Positions 8,853-17,837 of a stretch of DNA of 50,442 bases are shown here, in pieces (the first letter of the stretch is position 1; each line of letters begins with the position of its first letter). Location: contig NVXD01000024.1 of the NCBI GenBank assembly GCA_002746415.1, forward strand, positions 1 through 50,442, in the 5' to 3' direction. The notes beneath the pieces are model-generated. The model ran no database searches. It was not told where the DNA came from and was given only the letters and a program-made list of their open reading frames with translations. This stretch comes from Flavobacteriaceae bacterium. Its GTDB lineage: Bacteria > Bacteroidota > Bacteroidia > Flavobacteriales > Flavobacteriaceae. Position numbers and translations under genes: made by a program.

Positions 8853-10613
8853 CTATTTTATATTCAACACAAAAGGCATTCTTGCCTGGATTCCTTCTTG
8901 TTCCATTGCAGCTTTTACCTCCTTTAAAATAGTATATGCTTCTTCTCCTATTTCCTCTTCAATGAAATTTTGCTTTGCTTTAACACTGGCACTAGCAAAA
9001 TCTTCCATAAATCGTTCAAAGCCCGACTTATACTTAGGGTAATTTCTTATTCGATAGGAATCCAACTCTGCCAAAGAAGCGGCTTCTTCAATTGCATCTT
9101 CCAAACCTCCAAGCTCGTCAATTAATCCTAATCTTTTCGCATCTATTCCACTCCATACACGTCCTTGAGCCAACTCATCTGCTTCTTCCAAAGTAATATT
9201 TCTTCCCTGCGCTACCCTACTTAAAAAGGTGCGATAGGTTTCTTCCACTCCTTCCTGTACCACATTTCTAAAACGAGCTGTCATGGGTTCAAAAAGAGAA
9301 TAATCTACGGAGTTTTTATTGGTGCCAACTTGTTCTGCATTGATTCCAATATTTTCTGCCAATTCACTCATATTGGGCACCATACCAAAAACACCTATAC
9401 TACCCGTAATGGTTGTAGGCTCAGCATAAATCTTATCTGCCCCTACTGCAATATAATACCCTCCAGAGGCAGCCACATTACCCATGGACACTACCACCGG
9501 CTTTATTTCCTTAGTTAGTTCCATTTCTCGCCATATAAGATCAGAGGTCAATGCATTTCCTCCAGGAGAATTCACCCTTAACACAATAGCCTTTACACTT
9601 TCATCTTCTCGAGCCTTAATCAATGCCTTATTGATTATTCCTTGAGCAATGATATCTGGGCTTCCTTCACCATACATAATTTCTCCTTGCGCATAGATAA
9701 CCGCAATTTTATCTTTGCCAGTATGTATTCTTTTTTTGTTAGCGACAGTCATATAATCTTCAAGACTTACATAATTTAAATTGTCATCAACAGAAATCCC
9801 TGTTGCATCTCTTAGTTTGGCTTCATATTGATCATAGAAAATTGTTCCATCAATTAAACCGGATGCTTGTGCTAGTTCAGGGCTTCTACCTCCTAAGGTG
9901 TCTGCAATAACATTTAAATCCTGTGTACTGATATTCCTTCCCTCAGAAATATCAGCTATCATAGAACCCCATATTGAATTTATCAATTCTTTTATCTGGG
10001 TTCTATTGGCAACACTCATTTCATTGGATAAAAAAGGTTCCACCGCACTTTTGTATTTTCCATGGCGAATCACTTCCATTTTAACACCTGTTTTTTCTTG
10101 CAAGTCTTTAAAAAACAACACCTCCGAAGCCAATCCTTTATAATCCAAAGAACCAACGGTATTTAAAAAAATACTGTCTGCAACAGTTGCTAAATAATAA
10201 TCCTTCTGCATATAAAAATCAGCATAGGCGTACACAAACTTCCCATCTTCCTTAAACTTCTTTAAAGCATTTCGTAAGGCTTTGGTCTGTGCCAAGCCAG
10301 CCATTAGAAAATTATTGTTAATACTTATTCCTTTTATTTTATCATCATCCTTTGCCACTTTAATCGCATGCAATATGGAATTGAGACCAAGGGATTCCTC
10401 AAAAAGACCTGAGAATGGATCCGCTTCATTTGAGCCAACATAATCTTTAATGGGTTGTTGCAATTGAAGTTCTAAAATTGAATTGCTCTTTACAACCACT
10501 TTGTCCTCAGAGCTTCCTGCCAAAGAAATAAATATGATGACCATTAAAAAAAGGATTCCAAATGCAATTAAACATCCCATAATTGCCGCAAGCAAGTTTC
10601 TTAAAAACTTCAT
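8853..10613 (-). CDS. sppA: signal peptide peptidase SppA, 67K type
   Basis: A 586-residue, two-domain SppA, the long form typical of Gram-negative bacteria. It is a membrane-bound serine/lysine protease that degrades signal peptides left after secretion. One N-terminal membrane segment (about residues 8-32) anchors it, facing the periplasm. The general-base Lys188 is in YKSAVEPF of the N-terminal repeat; the nucleophile Ser383 is in AASGGYYIA of the C-terminal repeat, as in E. coli SppA, where the dyad is split over the two halves. Downstream conserved TGSIGVFG and SRVAQGR are also present. It is transcribed divergently from the folK-dNK gene. Confidence 0.93.
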   Translation of the reverse strand: MKFLRNLLAAIMGCLIAFGILFLMVIIFISLAGSSEDKVVVKSNSILELQLQQPIKDYVGSNEADPFSGLFEESLGLNSILHAIKVAKDDDKIKGISINNNFLMAGLAQTKALRNALKKFKEDGKFVYAYADFYMQKDYYLATVADSIFLNTVGSLDYKGLASEVLFFKDLQEKTGVKMEVIRHGKYKSAVEPFLSNEMSVANRTQIKELINSIWGSMIADISEGRNISTQDLNVIADTLGGRSPELAQASGLIDGTIFYDQYEAKLRDATGISVDDNLNYVSLEDYMTVANKKRIHTGKDKIAVIYAQGEIMYGEGSPDIIAQGIINKALIKAREDESVKAIVLRVNSPGGNALTSDLIWREMELTKEIKPVVVSMGNVAASGGYYIAVGADKIYAEPTTITGSIGVFGMVPNMSELAENIGINAEQVGTNKNSVDYSLFEPMTARFRNVVQEGVEETYRTFLSRVAQGRNITLEEADELAQGRVWSGIDAKRLGLIDELGGLEDAIEEAASLAELDSYRIRNYPKYKSGFERFMEDFASASVKAKQNFIEEEIGEEAYTILKEVKAAMEQEGIQARMPFVLNIK

Positions 10614-10637
10614 TGTTTAATCTATTTATATTTTGCC

Positions 10638-10645
10638 CAAATATA
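10638..10645 (-). promoter_or_regulatory. putative sppA promoter -7 box
   Basis: TATATTTG on the minus strand matches the Bacteroidota -7 consensus TAnnTTTG exactly, 25 nt before the sppA start. No convincing -33 TTG is at the usual spacing, so this is only a candidate. Confidence 0.4.
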
Positions 10646-10715
10646 ACCATATCCAATGTATTTTAAGATTATTAGGATGATGTCCTTTTCTTTTACTTAT
10701 TTTGCTTTTGCATTT

Positions 10716-11861
10716 ATGGACAATTACACAATTACATACCTATCCCTAGGCAGCAACTTGGGGAACAAATTAAACAACATTCAAAAAGCGGTTTTTCAAC
10801 TCCATGAAAAAGTTGGGGAAGTTGTGACTATTTCCAACGTATACCAATCCCCTTCATGGGGTTTTGATTCGGATGATTTTTTGAACATATGCATTGCCAT
10901 TAAAACAAAATTGTTGCCCAATGCACTTTTAGAAACTGTTCTAAAGATTGAAAATAATCTTGGCAGGGAACGGACTGATGAAAAAGGATACAAGCCCAGA
11001 ACCATAGACGTCGATATTCTTTATTATAATACAGAAATAATAACCTCCAAAGATTTAGTGCTTCCACATCCTAATTTGCACAAACGAATGTTTGTACTAA
11101 AACCTTTGGCTGACATTGCCCCACAATTTCATCATCCATTATTTAGTAAAGACACAAGAAATTTGCTGCAAGAATGTAAAAACGCTGATGAACTTATAAA
11201 AACACCCTATATACTATATAAAACAAGAGCATCTCTTTTTTCTAAACTACATTTTATAGCCATAGAAGGTAATATTGGAGCTGGAAAAACCACTTTAGCT
11301 AAGAAAATATCAGAAGATTATAATGCCAAGTTGATTTTGGAGCGTTTTGCAGACAATCCTTTTTTACCTAAGTTTTATGAAGACCAAAGTAGATATGCTT
11401 TTCCTTTAGAAATGTCTTTTTTAGCCGACCGCTATCAACAATTTACAGATGATACATCCCAATTGGATTTGTTCAAAAATTTTATGGTAAGTGATTATGA
11501 TATTTTTAAATCGCTCATTTTTGCTAAAGTCACCTTGCAAGATGAAGAATTTAACTTATACCGAAAGGTCTTTGACTTCATGTACAAGGAGGTAGTAAAA
11601 CCAAGTGTGTATGTTTATTTATATCAGAACACGGAACGTTTATTGAACAACATTAAAGAACGTGGCAGAAGCTATGAACAAAACATTTCGCCTGATTATT
11701 TGGAAAAAATCAATCGTGGTTATTTGGATTTTATTAAAAGTTACCCTAGCCAAAACAGCCTAGTTATAGATGTATGTAATCTAGATTTTGTTGCCGTAAA
11801 AGAAGACTATGAATTCATTCTCGACCAAATTCAGGAATTCATCGTTGGGAAGTCATTTTAA
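10716..11861 (+). CDS. folK: bifunctional HPPK (FolK)-deoxynucleoside kinase fusion
   Basis: A fused protein of about 381 residues. The N-terminal third is 6-hydroxymethyl-7,8-dihydropterin pyrophosphokinase (folate synthesis), shown by TYLSLGSNLGNK, LGRERTDEKGYKPRTIDVDILYYN and LPHPNLHKRMFVL. After a short linker the C-terminal half is a deoxynucleoside kinase of the dCK/dGK type (nucleotide salvage): P-loop FIAIEGNIGAGKTT, the ERF and FPLEMSFLADRYQQ region, and the lid-type RGRSYEQ. This fusion is known in Bacteroidota. An in-frame ATG at 10656 would add 20 mostly hydrophobic residues; the ATG at 10716 fits the FolK N-terminus better and is preferred. Confidence 0.9.
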   Translation: MDNYTITYLSLGSNLGNKLNNIQKAVFQLHEKVGEVVTISNVYQSPSWGFDSDDFLNICIAIKTKLLPNALLETVLKIENNLGRERTDEKGYKPRTIDVDILYYNTEIITSKDLVLPHPNLHKRMFVLKPLADIAPQFHHPLFSKDTRNLLQECKNADELIKTPYILYKTRASLFSKLHFIAIEGNIGAGKTTLAKKISEDYNAKLILERFADNPFLPKFYEDQSRYAFPLEMSFLADRYQQFTDDTSQLDLFKNFMVSDYDIFKSLIFAKVTLQDEEFNLYRKVFDFMYKEVVKPSVYVYLYQNTERLLNNIKERGRSYEQNISPDYLEKINRGYLDFIKSYPSQNSLVIDVCNLDFVAVKEDYEFILDQIQEFIVGKSF

Positions 11862-11956
11862 GTTAATTTTCACATATTATTTGCATAAACCAAAACGATT
11901 CCTTTTATTGCACACCCTAATAAAGGAAACTAACTAACTCAAACTCTATATTTACC

Positions 11957-11981
11957 GCCCAACTTTTGTTGGGCTTTTTTT
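11957..11981 (+). terminator. rho-independent terminator after folK-dNK
   Basis: Stem GCCCAAC/GTTGGGC with a TTTT loop, followed by seven T residues. It ends the folK-dNK transcript just before the convergent TrmH-family gene. Confidence 0.88.
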
Positions 11982-11995
11982 ATGTAAATAGGTGG

Positions 11996-12526
11996 TTATC
12001 CCTTTAGTTTAGACCATAAATCCCAAACAACAATTCCTACACTTACAGAAATATTTAAAGAATGTTTGGTTCCATATTGTGGAATTTCCAGTACATCATC
12101 ACAAAACGGAATCACCTCATCCGCGACACCTTTTACTTCATTTCCAAAAATCAACACCTGCTTTTTGGAAGTATCGGGGGTAAATGCTTGTAACATTGTA
12201 GCCTTATCAGCTTGTTCCACAGCCAGAATTTGATTTTCATTGCTTTTAAGCTCCTTAATCAGTGCCAACGTATTTTCACGGTATTCCCAATCCACGCTTT
12301 CCGTAGCTCCCAATGCCGTTTTATGAATATCTTTATGTGGCGGTCTGGCCGTAATACCACAGAGGTATATCTTTTCAATCAAAAAAGCATCAGATGTTCT
12401 AAAAACAGATCCAATATTATTAAGGCTTCTAACATTGTCCAATACAACAATAATAGTCGTTTTTTTTACCTTCTTAAAAGCATCAATATGCAGCCTATTC
12501 AATTCCTCGTTTTTAAGTTTTCTCAT
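11996..12526 (-). CDS. TrmH/SpoU-family RNA 2'-O-methyltransferase
   Basis: A 176-residue SPOUT-class methyltransferase that transfers a methyl from SAM to a ribose 2'-OH of tRNA or rRNA. The three SpoU motifs are clear: motif 1 NIGSVFRTSDAF, motif 2 VLIFGNEVKGV, and motif 3 IPQYGTKHSLNISVSVGI, which forms the knotted SAM site. The length fits the short single-domain members. The ATG at 12526 starts MRKLKNEEL; a TTG eight codons upstream is in frame but unlikely. Family certain, RNA target unknown. A TATTTTTG promoter box lies 22 nt upstream of the start. Confidence 0.87.
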   Translation of the reverse strand: MRKLKNEELNRLHIDAFKKVKKTTIIVVLDNVRSLNNIGSVFRTSDAFLIEKIYLCGITARPPHKDIHKTALGATESVDWEYRENTLALIKELKSNENQILAVEQADKATMLQAFTPDTSKKQVLIFGNEVKGVADEVIPFCDDVLEIPQYGTKHSLNISVSVGIVVWDLWSKLKG

Positions 12527-12868
12527 GATTGGGTTATGAATTCTTGGCAAAAATAATGGTTCTTTTTATGAAGTTGTTTCTTAAACTTCAACTTTTAACT
12601 CCATTTCGCTTTTAGCTATTGGCTTTTCTCTTATAAAAGACCTCTCATTACATTCGAGCTTAATTCAACTAACTATTTTGAATTCATAGTTACACTATTC
12701 TTCAAAATAGAGTTTCATTAAGTTATCCCCAAAATATCAACAATGACCTAGATTGCTAACAGAAATTGGTACATTCGTTTTTGTTGGTTTTCAACAATAA
12801 TTAATTAAGAAATAACCCTCGGAGCATGCTTCGGGACAATAAACCCACTTGGTGGGAATAAAAACACC
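12527..12868. other. divergent intergenic region upstream of mutS with three inverted repeats
   Basis: A 342-nt non-coding stretch between the TrmH-family gene and mutS. It holds the TrmH promoter box on the minus strand. In the mutS leader are three consecutive small inverted repeats: TTGTTG/CAACAA (12781-12797), an imperfect one at 12816-12835 built around AGCATGCT, and CCCAC/GTGGG (12844-12856), the last ending 12 nt before the TTG start. No small gene is evident. Confidence 0.6.
12548..12555 (-). promoter_or_regulatory. putative promoter -7 box of the TrmH-family gene
   Basis: TATTTTTG on the minus strand is an exact TAnnTTTG match ending 22 nt before the ATG. No clear -33 element is seen. 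Confidence 0.4.
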
Positions 12869-15490
12869 TTGGCAAAAACAGAAAAAACAAAGAAGGTAAC
12901 GCCTCTAATGAAGCAATACAATACCATCAAGACCAAATATCCTGATGCCTTATTGCTTTTTCGTGTAGGTGATTTTTATGAAACCTTTGGCGAAGATGCA
13001 GTCAAAGCTTCCAAAATATTGGGCATCATTCTAACCCATAGGAACAATGGCGGTGACCGTATGGAATTAGCGGGTTTTCCACATCATTCTATAAACACCT
13101 ATTTGCCTAAATTGGTAAAAGCAGGGCAAAGAGTGGCAATTTGCGACCAGTTGGAAGACCCTAAAATGACCAAAACTATTGTAAAAAGAGGGGTTACTGA
13201 ACTCGTTACTCCTGGAGTGGCTTTTAATGATGATATTCTTAGCGCAAAGACCAACAACTTTTTGTGTGCCGTTCATTTTGGAAGAAAATTAATAGGCATT
13301 TCTTTTTTGGACATCTCCACAGGAGAGTTTTTAACCTACCAAGGCAATGATGAGCAAATAGACAAACTACTACAGAATTTTTCACCTAATGAAGTGTTGG
13401 TCTCCAAAACTCATAAAAAAGAATTTTTGGAGGTCTTTGGGAGTCAATTCCACACCTTTTATATGGAAGACTGGGTATTCCAAGAAGATTATGCCATTGA
13501 AACCCTCACCAACCATTTTAAAACAGCTACCCTTAAAGGTTTTGGCGTTGCTCAATTAACTCATGGTATCGTGGCTTCTGGTGTCGTGTTGCATTATCTT
13601 TCTGAAACGCAACACAGACAATTACAGCATATAAATAAATTACAACGCATAGCCGAAGAGGAATATATTTGGATGGACAGATTCACCATCAGAAACTTGG
13701 AACTGTACCATTCTACCAATCTTAATGCGGTTACCCTTATAGATGTTATTGACAAGACCATATCTCCTATGGGTGGACGATTACTTAAACGATGGCTTGC
13801 CCTTCCTCTTAAAAATATTGAAAAAATAAAACGAAGACATCAGGTTATTACCCATTTATCCTCAAATGAAACCGCTCATAGCAAGCTGCAACAATGGTTA
13901 AAACAAATAGGAGATATAGAACGATTGATTTCTAAAGTAGCTACGGGGAAAATTAATCCTAAAGAGGTCATTCAGCTTAAAAATTCATTGGAAGCTATTG
14001 TTCCCATTAAACAATTGGCTTCTCAAAGCGAAAATGATGCCTTAAAACTCATTGGAGACCAGTTACATTCCTGCGATTTGTTACGTGCCAAAATAAAGGA
14101 GCTTCTAAATGAGGAAGCCCCAGTACATATCCCCAAAGGAAAAACGATTGCCGATGGATATTCTGAAGAATTGGATGAGCTTAGAGGTTTAGCATTTTCT
14201 GGTAAGGATTATTTAAACAAAATGTTGGAACGTGAAACGGAAAGAACAGGGATAACTTCTCTAAAGATAGCTTCCAACAATGTTTTCGGATACTATATAG
14301 AAGTCCGAAACACCCATAAAGACAAAGTTCCAGAAGAGTGGATTAGGAAACAAACCTTAGTAAATGCGGAACGCTATATTACGGAAGAGCTTAAAGAGTA
14401 TGAGGGTAAAATACTGGGTGCCGAAGAGCGAATTCTAAGTTTAGAGCAGCAATTATTTTCGCAACTCGTTGTATGGATGCAGGAATATATAAGTCCTGTT
14501 CAAAATAATGCTCAGCTTGTTGCACAACTGGATTGCCTTTGTGGATTTACGCAATTGGCTAAGGAAAACAATTATGTTGCTCCTGTCTTAAATGATTCTA
14601 CAGAAATTGAAATCATCAATGGCAGGCATCCCGTAATTGAAAAACAATTACCCTTAGGAGAAACTTACATTCCTAATGATGTTATTTTAAATAGGGACCA
14701 TCAGCAAATCATTATGATTACTGGTCCTAATATGAGTGGTAAATCGGCCATACTGAGACAAACAGCTTTAATTGTACTATTGGCGCAGATGGGGAGTTTT
14801 GTTCCAGCAGAAGCTGCAAACATTGGTTATGTAGACAAAATTTTCACTCGTGTTGGCGCTAGTGATAACATTTCTATGGGAGAATCTACTTTTATGGTAG
14901 AAATGAATGAAACTGCGTCTATCCTGAACAACCTATCTGAACGCAGTTTGGTGCTATTGGATGAAATAGGTCGTGGTACCAGTACCTATGATGGTATTTC
15001 CATTGCTTGGGCCATTTCTGAATATTTACACGAACACCCTGCAAGAGCAAAAACATTGTTTGCCACCCATTATCATGAAATTAATGAAATGGCCACGACT
15101 TTTGAACGTATTAAAAACTATAACGTATCTGTAAAGGAGCTAAAAAACAATGTGCTTTTCCTTAGAAAACTCACTCCCGGTGGTAGTGAGCATAGTTTTG
15201 GTATCCATGTAGCCAAAATGGCGGGAATGCCACAACAAGTAATCCATAAAGCAAATAAAATATTAAAGAAATTAGAGAAATCGCATTCCAGCGAAGAGCT
15301 CACCGATAAATTACTATCGGCACAAGATGAGATGCAACTAAGTTTCTTTAATTTGGACGACCCACTTTTAGAACAAATTAAAGAGGAAATCATTCATTTA
15401 GACATCAATACGCTGACTCCTGTAGAGGCATTAATGAAACTGAATGAAATTAAACGCATGCTATCTAAAAAAGGAAAAGCTACTTCTTAA
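12869..15490 (+). CDS. mutS: DNA mismatch repair protein MutS
   Basis: An 873-residue full-length MutS, the mismatch sensor of methyl-independent or MutL-linked repair. The mismatch-reading Phe-x-Glu is at residues 36-38 (GDFYETF), the same numbering as E. coli MutS. The C-terminal ATPase has Walker A GPNMSGKS at residues 619-626, then [19 protein letters not shown], Walker [16 protein letters not shown] and FATHYHE. The start is TTG: the encoded [17 protein letters not shown] fits flavobacterial MutS N-termini and FxE spacing, whereas the first ATG (12908) would remove 13 residues just before the DNA-binding segment. The start is therefore inferred with good but not absolute confidence. Confidence 0.95.
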   Translation: MAKTEKTKKVTPLMKQYNTIKTKYPDALLLFRVGDFYETFGEDAVKASKILGIILTHRNNGGDRMELAGFPHHSINTYLPKLVKAGQRVAICDQLEDPKMTKTIVKRGVTELVTPGVAFNDDILSAKTNNFLCAVHFGRKLIGISFLDISTGEFLTYQGNDEQIDKLLQNFSPNEVLVSKTHKKEFLEVFGSQFHTFYMEDWVFQEDYAIETLTNHFKTATLKGFGVAQLTHGIVASGVVLHYLSETQHRQLQHINKLQRIAEEEYIWMDRFTIRNLELYHSTNLNAVTLIDVIDKTISPMGGRLLKRWLALPLKNIEKIKRRHQVITHLSSNETAHSKLQQWLKQIGDIERLISKVATGKINPKEVIQLKNSLEAIVPIKQLASQSENDALKLIGDQLHSCDLLRAKIKELLNEEAPVHIPKGKTIADGYSEELDELRGLAFSGKDYLNKMLERETERTGITSLKIASNNVFGYYIEVRNTHKDKVPEEWIRKQTLVNAERYITEELKEYEGKILGAEERILSLEQQLFSQLVVWMQEYISPVQNNAQLVAQLDCLCGFTQLAKENNYVAPVLNDSTEIEIINGRHPVIEKQLPLGETYIPNDVILNRDHQQIIMITGPNMSGKSAILRQTALIVLLAQMGSFVPAEAANIGYVDKIFTRVGASDNISMGESTFMVEMNETASILNNLSERSLVLLDEIGRGTSTYDGISIAWAISEYLHEHPARAKTLFATHYHEINEMATTFERIKNYNVSVKELKNNVLFLRKLTPGGSEHSFGIHVAKMAGMPQQVIHKANKILKKLEKSHSSEELTDKLLSAQDEMQLSFFNLDDPLLEQIKEEIIHLDINTLTPVEALMKLNEIKRMLSKKGKATS

Positions 15491-15530
15491 TTATATCTCA
15501 AAATTTTATTTCTTTTTTGACAGAAATTGC

Positions 15531-15560
15531 TTTGCTTTTTATAGAATTATATTAAATTTG
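15531..15560 (+). promoter_or_regulatory. promoter of the tRNA-Gly/tRNA-Leu unit
   Basis: TTTG (15531-15534), an 18-nt spacer, then TAAATTTG (15553-15560): a near-perfect Bacteroidota housekeeping promoter (TTTG-N19-TAnnTTTG). Transcription should begin near 15566, just where a small leader hairpin GCGTCT/AGACGC (15566-15583) starts. Confidence 0.7.
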
Positions 15561-15598
15561 CACCCGCGTCTTTTAAGAGACGCTACGTTCATAATAAT

Positions 15599-15670
15599 GC
15601 GAAAGTAGCTCAGGGGTAGAGCATCACCTTGCCAAGGTGGAGGTCGAGGGTTCGAATCCCTTTTTTCGCT
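15599..15670 (+). tRNA. tRNA-Gly (anticodon GCC)
   Basis: A complete 72-nt cloverleaf. The acceptor GCGAAAG pairs with TTTTCGC (one G-U), the anticodon loop TTGCCAA lies between ACC/GGT stems, and the T-arm has GAGGG-TTCGAAT-CCCTT. The discriminator is T, and CCA is not encoded. It forms a two-tRNA unit with tRNA-Leu downstream. Confidence 0.95.
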
Positions 15671-15735
15671 CTTGAAGCGCAAAATTGAAAATTACAGCCA
15701 ACACACAAATACTTTTATATTTGGGTCAAGGTTAC

Positions 15736-15759
15736 CCCCGAAGCATCGGGGCCTTTTTT
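15736..15759 (+). terminator. hairpin with T-tract between the two tRNAs
   Basis: CCCCGA/TCGGGG stem with an AGCA loop, then CC and six T residues. It looks like a terminator, or a processing/attenuation site, between tRNA-Gly and tRNA-Leu. Its T-tract is part of a 13-nt exact repeat of the tRNA-Gly 3' end. Confidence 0.6.
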
Positions 15760-15798
15760 CGCTCATACAATTACCAATTAGCCGTTCAAACGGCAAAG

Positions 15799-15882
15799 GC
15801 TCGAGTGGTGGAATTGGTAGACACGTTGGACTTAAAATCCAATGGACATTAGTCCGTATGGGTTCAAGTCCCATCTCGAGTA
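15799..15882 (+). tRNA. tRNA-Leu (anticodon UAA)
   Basis: A complete 84-nt class II tRNA. The acceptor GCTCGAG pairs with CTCGAGT; the D-arm GTGGAATTGGTAGACAC is typical of tRNA-Leu. The anticodon stem-loop is TTGGA-CTTAAAA-TCCAA (anticodon TAA), with a long variable arm and T-arm ATGGG-TTCAAGT-CCCAT. CCA is not encoded. Its last 55 nt before the discriminator pair are repeated at 32836-32890, marking it as the probable integration target of the island to its right. Confidence 0.96.
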
Positions 15883-15885
15883 CAG

Positions 15886-15916
15886 AAAAAGCCAAGATTT
15901 ACATCTTGGCTTTTTT
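15886..15916. terminator. bidirectional terminator between tRNA-Leu and the island operon
   Basis: GCCAAGAT/ATCTTGGC stem with a 4-nt loop, flanked by AAAAA and TTTTTT. It ends the tRNA unit on the plus strand and the eight-gene minus-strand operon arriving from the right. Confidence 0.88.
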
Positions 15917-15946
15917 ATTTTTTAAATTAAATACAATGGGATTACC

Positions 15947-16903
15947 CTAGCTTTCTTCAATAGCCCTATCAATTTCCCCCTGATGCCGTGACCTTATAAA
16001 TTCAGCCTTAACTACAGCCTTAATTCTCCTTTTCTTTCTCACTTTTGAAGTTTCAACTTGCACTACGCTGCTACTTTTAACTGTATTAGTTTGTTCAACA
16101 CTTTCATTTTCTACTTCAATTTTGGCCTTAAGTTTTTGTGCAGAAGAGTGGCAATTAGATTCCGTATCAATTGAAGCCAATATTTCAAGTGCTGATTCAT
16201 TATTGTTTTTTGAAATCTCTGCCTTGGCTCTGATAAGGTTTTTTTCACAGGTTTTATTCAAGTATCCATCATAAGCTTCATCAAGTTTTCTTTGTATTTT
16301 TTTATAACAATCACCCCGCACTTCTTCAGGTACTGGATACAATAAAGCAATGGCCTCATTATATCTTTTTTGATTGACCATTGTACTTGCTTCATCATAC
16401 AATCTATCACAATTAGAACGGTAATATTCTAATATCTTGGTTTTTGCACTTTGTAAAAATATTTTTATACCAGCTCCTTTGGTTTTCATTTGTGAGATGC
16501 TTTGGTTTATAGCTTCTTTCCTTGAATATCCATCGCCAGTAATTTCTTGATTATATACACTATATACCTTTCCTGTCCTTACTTCCTTTACAATAAGATT
16601 AAGCTCTACATCTAGTATGTGTACATTCTGCATACCTTCCACTACCTTGTGGTCGTATATTTCATATTTAGGATAAATAATAAATTTATCCGTATAGCCT
16701 TCCCCTGAAATACCATAATTGCTCACCATTCTAAGCATTTTTGATTCAATCTTAGAAACTTGCCCCGTTGTAAGCCCATCCATTTGCAAGGGCACCACCA
16801 CTGAGATATTCAAATTATCCTCCAATGCGCCATCATTTTGGGCTTGAATCCAAAAAAAACTTGTCAAGAAAAGCAATGTGGATAAGTATATTTTATTTTT
16901 CAT
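15947..16903 (-). CDS. secreted helical-repeat protein, last gene of the envelope operon
   Basis: A 318-residue exported protein that I do not recognise as a named family. A signal peptide (MKNKIYLSTLLFLTSFFWIQAQ) is followed by an alpha/beta domain (about residues 25-150, with ISVVVPLQ and YPKYEIYDHKVVEGMQNV) that resembles the surface-protein domains accompanying CsgG-like proteins. A helical TPR-like region follows (YDEASTMVNQKRYNEAIALL, then a second helix set with cysteines), and a very basic tail. The ATG at 16903 is chosen because it begins the signal peptide and lies 10 nt after the preceding stop; an upstream in-frame start would overlap that gene. Eighth and last gene of the operon; a bidirectional terminator follows. 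Confidence 0.7.
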   Translation of the reverse strand: MKNKIYLSTLLFLTSFFWIQAQNDGALEDNLNISVVVPLQMDGLTTGQVSKIESKMLRMVSNYGISGEGYTDKFIIYPKYEIYDHKVVEGMQNVHILDVELNLIVKEVRTGKVYSVYNQEITGDGYSRKEAINQSISQMKTKGAGIKIFLQSAKTKILEYYRSNCDRLYDEASTMVNQKRYNEAIALLYPVPEEVRGDCYKKIQRKLDEAYDGYLNKTCEKNLIRAKAEISKNNNESALEILASIDTESNCHSSAQKLKAKIEVENESVEQTNTVKSSSVVQVETSKVRKKRRIKAVVKAEFIRSRHQGEIDRAIEES

Positions 16904-16913
16904 GATTCTTATT

Positions 16914-17837
16914 TTATAATATGTTGATATAAAGGGTTCCTCTGCTATTATCAAATTTCACAGCTTGGTCTATTTTATCAAAAAAGCGATCTAGTTTTCG
17001 TTCAATTTTTCTAGCAGTCATGTTGGTGCAGTTTTTTGGATCCCGAACAGGATATCTATAATCTTCAACCATAAGTTTGGTCTCGGTTACAAAGGTTATT
17101 ACGTAATAATTTCCAAGTGCTGTTTCCTCTAACCAATCCTCAATAACATACTTTAATTTTTCTTTCTGGGAGGTTACATCATCATCCATAGTGAGGCTTG
17201 TATCCTCTGAAATACTAAATTCCATTTTAACCGACTTTCCTTTCTCACGTATTTCGGCCCATTTTTCATTCATTTTTCTTAGAAATTCATCTATCAATAA
17301 TTCATTATTATCATTCTCCATTTTTAAGGCAGCACTTATCAAGAGGATTTTATCTTTTACGTTCCACGCATTTCCAACGATAGGAACACTTGCCATTGAA
17401 AAACCATTATCAGTCACATTGGCTTCTAGTACTAAAGATGCTCTATGATCTTCTCCTACTGGAGTAATAATCACATCAATCTCAACAACAATATCTGAAG
17501 GAATATTTCTAAAAATTCTGTTCTTGAACTCTGTTTTCGATTCTTTTGTGACCACTTCATCTATCATTCTCGATTTAAGTGTGGTTTCAAAATCCATAGT
17601 GGTATACCCTCTATCGTCAAAGGCTTGCTTTAACCTTGAAATGGCTATTCTCACTTCTGGCTGATCATCCATAATTGTTCTTAAATCCTCCCCTTGCATG
17701 GTTCTGGGCAAAACCATTATACTTGGTTGAATTGTATTTATTTCTCCGCAATCCTTCTGCGCCGTAACATGAGTTGCATGCATGAAGCACAAGGCTCCAA
17801 CCAGCAAAAATTGTAATCTCAATTTATTAATTTTCAT
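16914..17837 (-). CDS. DUF6175-like exported protein
   Basis: A 307-residue protein with a signal peptide ending VTAQ. The mature start, IQPSIMVLPRTMQGEDLRT, followed by RIAISRLKQAFDDRGYTTMDF and SDIVVEIDV, resembles what I recall of the DUF6175 family, found in Bacteroidota next to CsgG-like genes. The fold appears to be the alpha/beta domain of CsgG/TolB-type periplasmic proteins; the C-terminal part has VIEDWLEETALGNYYV. Function unknown; periplasmic or outer-membrane location inferred. Its start codon overlaps the stop of the lipoprotein gene upstream by 4 nt, a sign of translational coupling. Confidence 0.65.
   Translation of the reverse strand: MKINKLRLQFLLVGALCFMHATHVTAQKDCGEINTIQPSIMVLPRTMQGEDLRTIMDDQPEVRIAISRLKQAFDDRGYTTMDFETTLKSRMIDEVVTKESKTEFKNRIFRNIPSDIVVEIDVIITPVGEDHRASLVLEANVTDNGFSMASVPIVGNAWNVKDKILLISAALKMENDNNELLIDEFLRKMNEKWAEIREKGKSVKMEFSISEDTSLTMDDDVTSQKEKLKYVIEDWLEETALGNYYVITFVTETKLMVEDYRYPVRDPKNCTNMTARKIERKLDRFFDKIDQAVKFDNSRGTLYINIL

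Noticed and set aside
10656-10715. Longer N-terminus of FolK-dNK with 20 hydrophobic residues as a signal or anchor
   Set aside because: FolK is cytosolic and its first strand begins right after the later ATG; the extension is probably untranslated.
15517-15545. E. coli-like promoter TTGACA with TATAGA before tRNA-Gly
   Set aside because: Bacteroidota sigma factors use TTTG/TAnnTTTG; a better match of that type lies at 15531-15560.
15672-15950. Open frames on both strands running across the tRNA pair
   Set aside because: They overlap two intact tRNAs and a terminator; no family resemblance or codon pattern of a gene.
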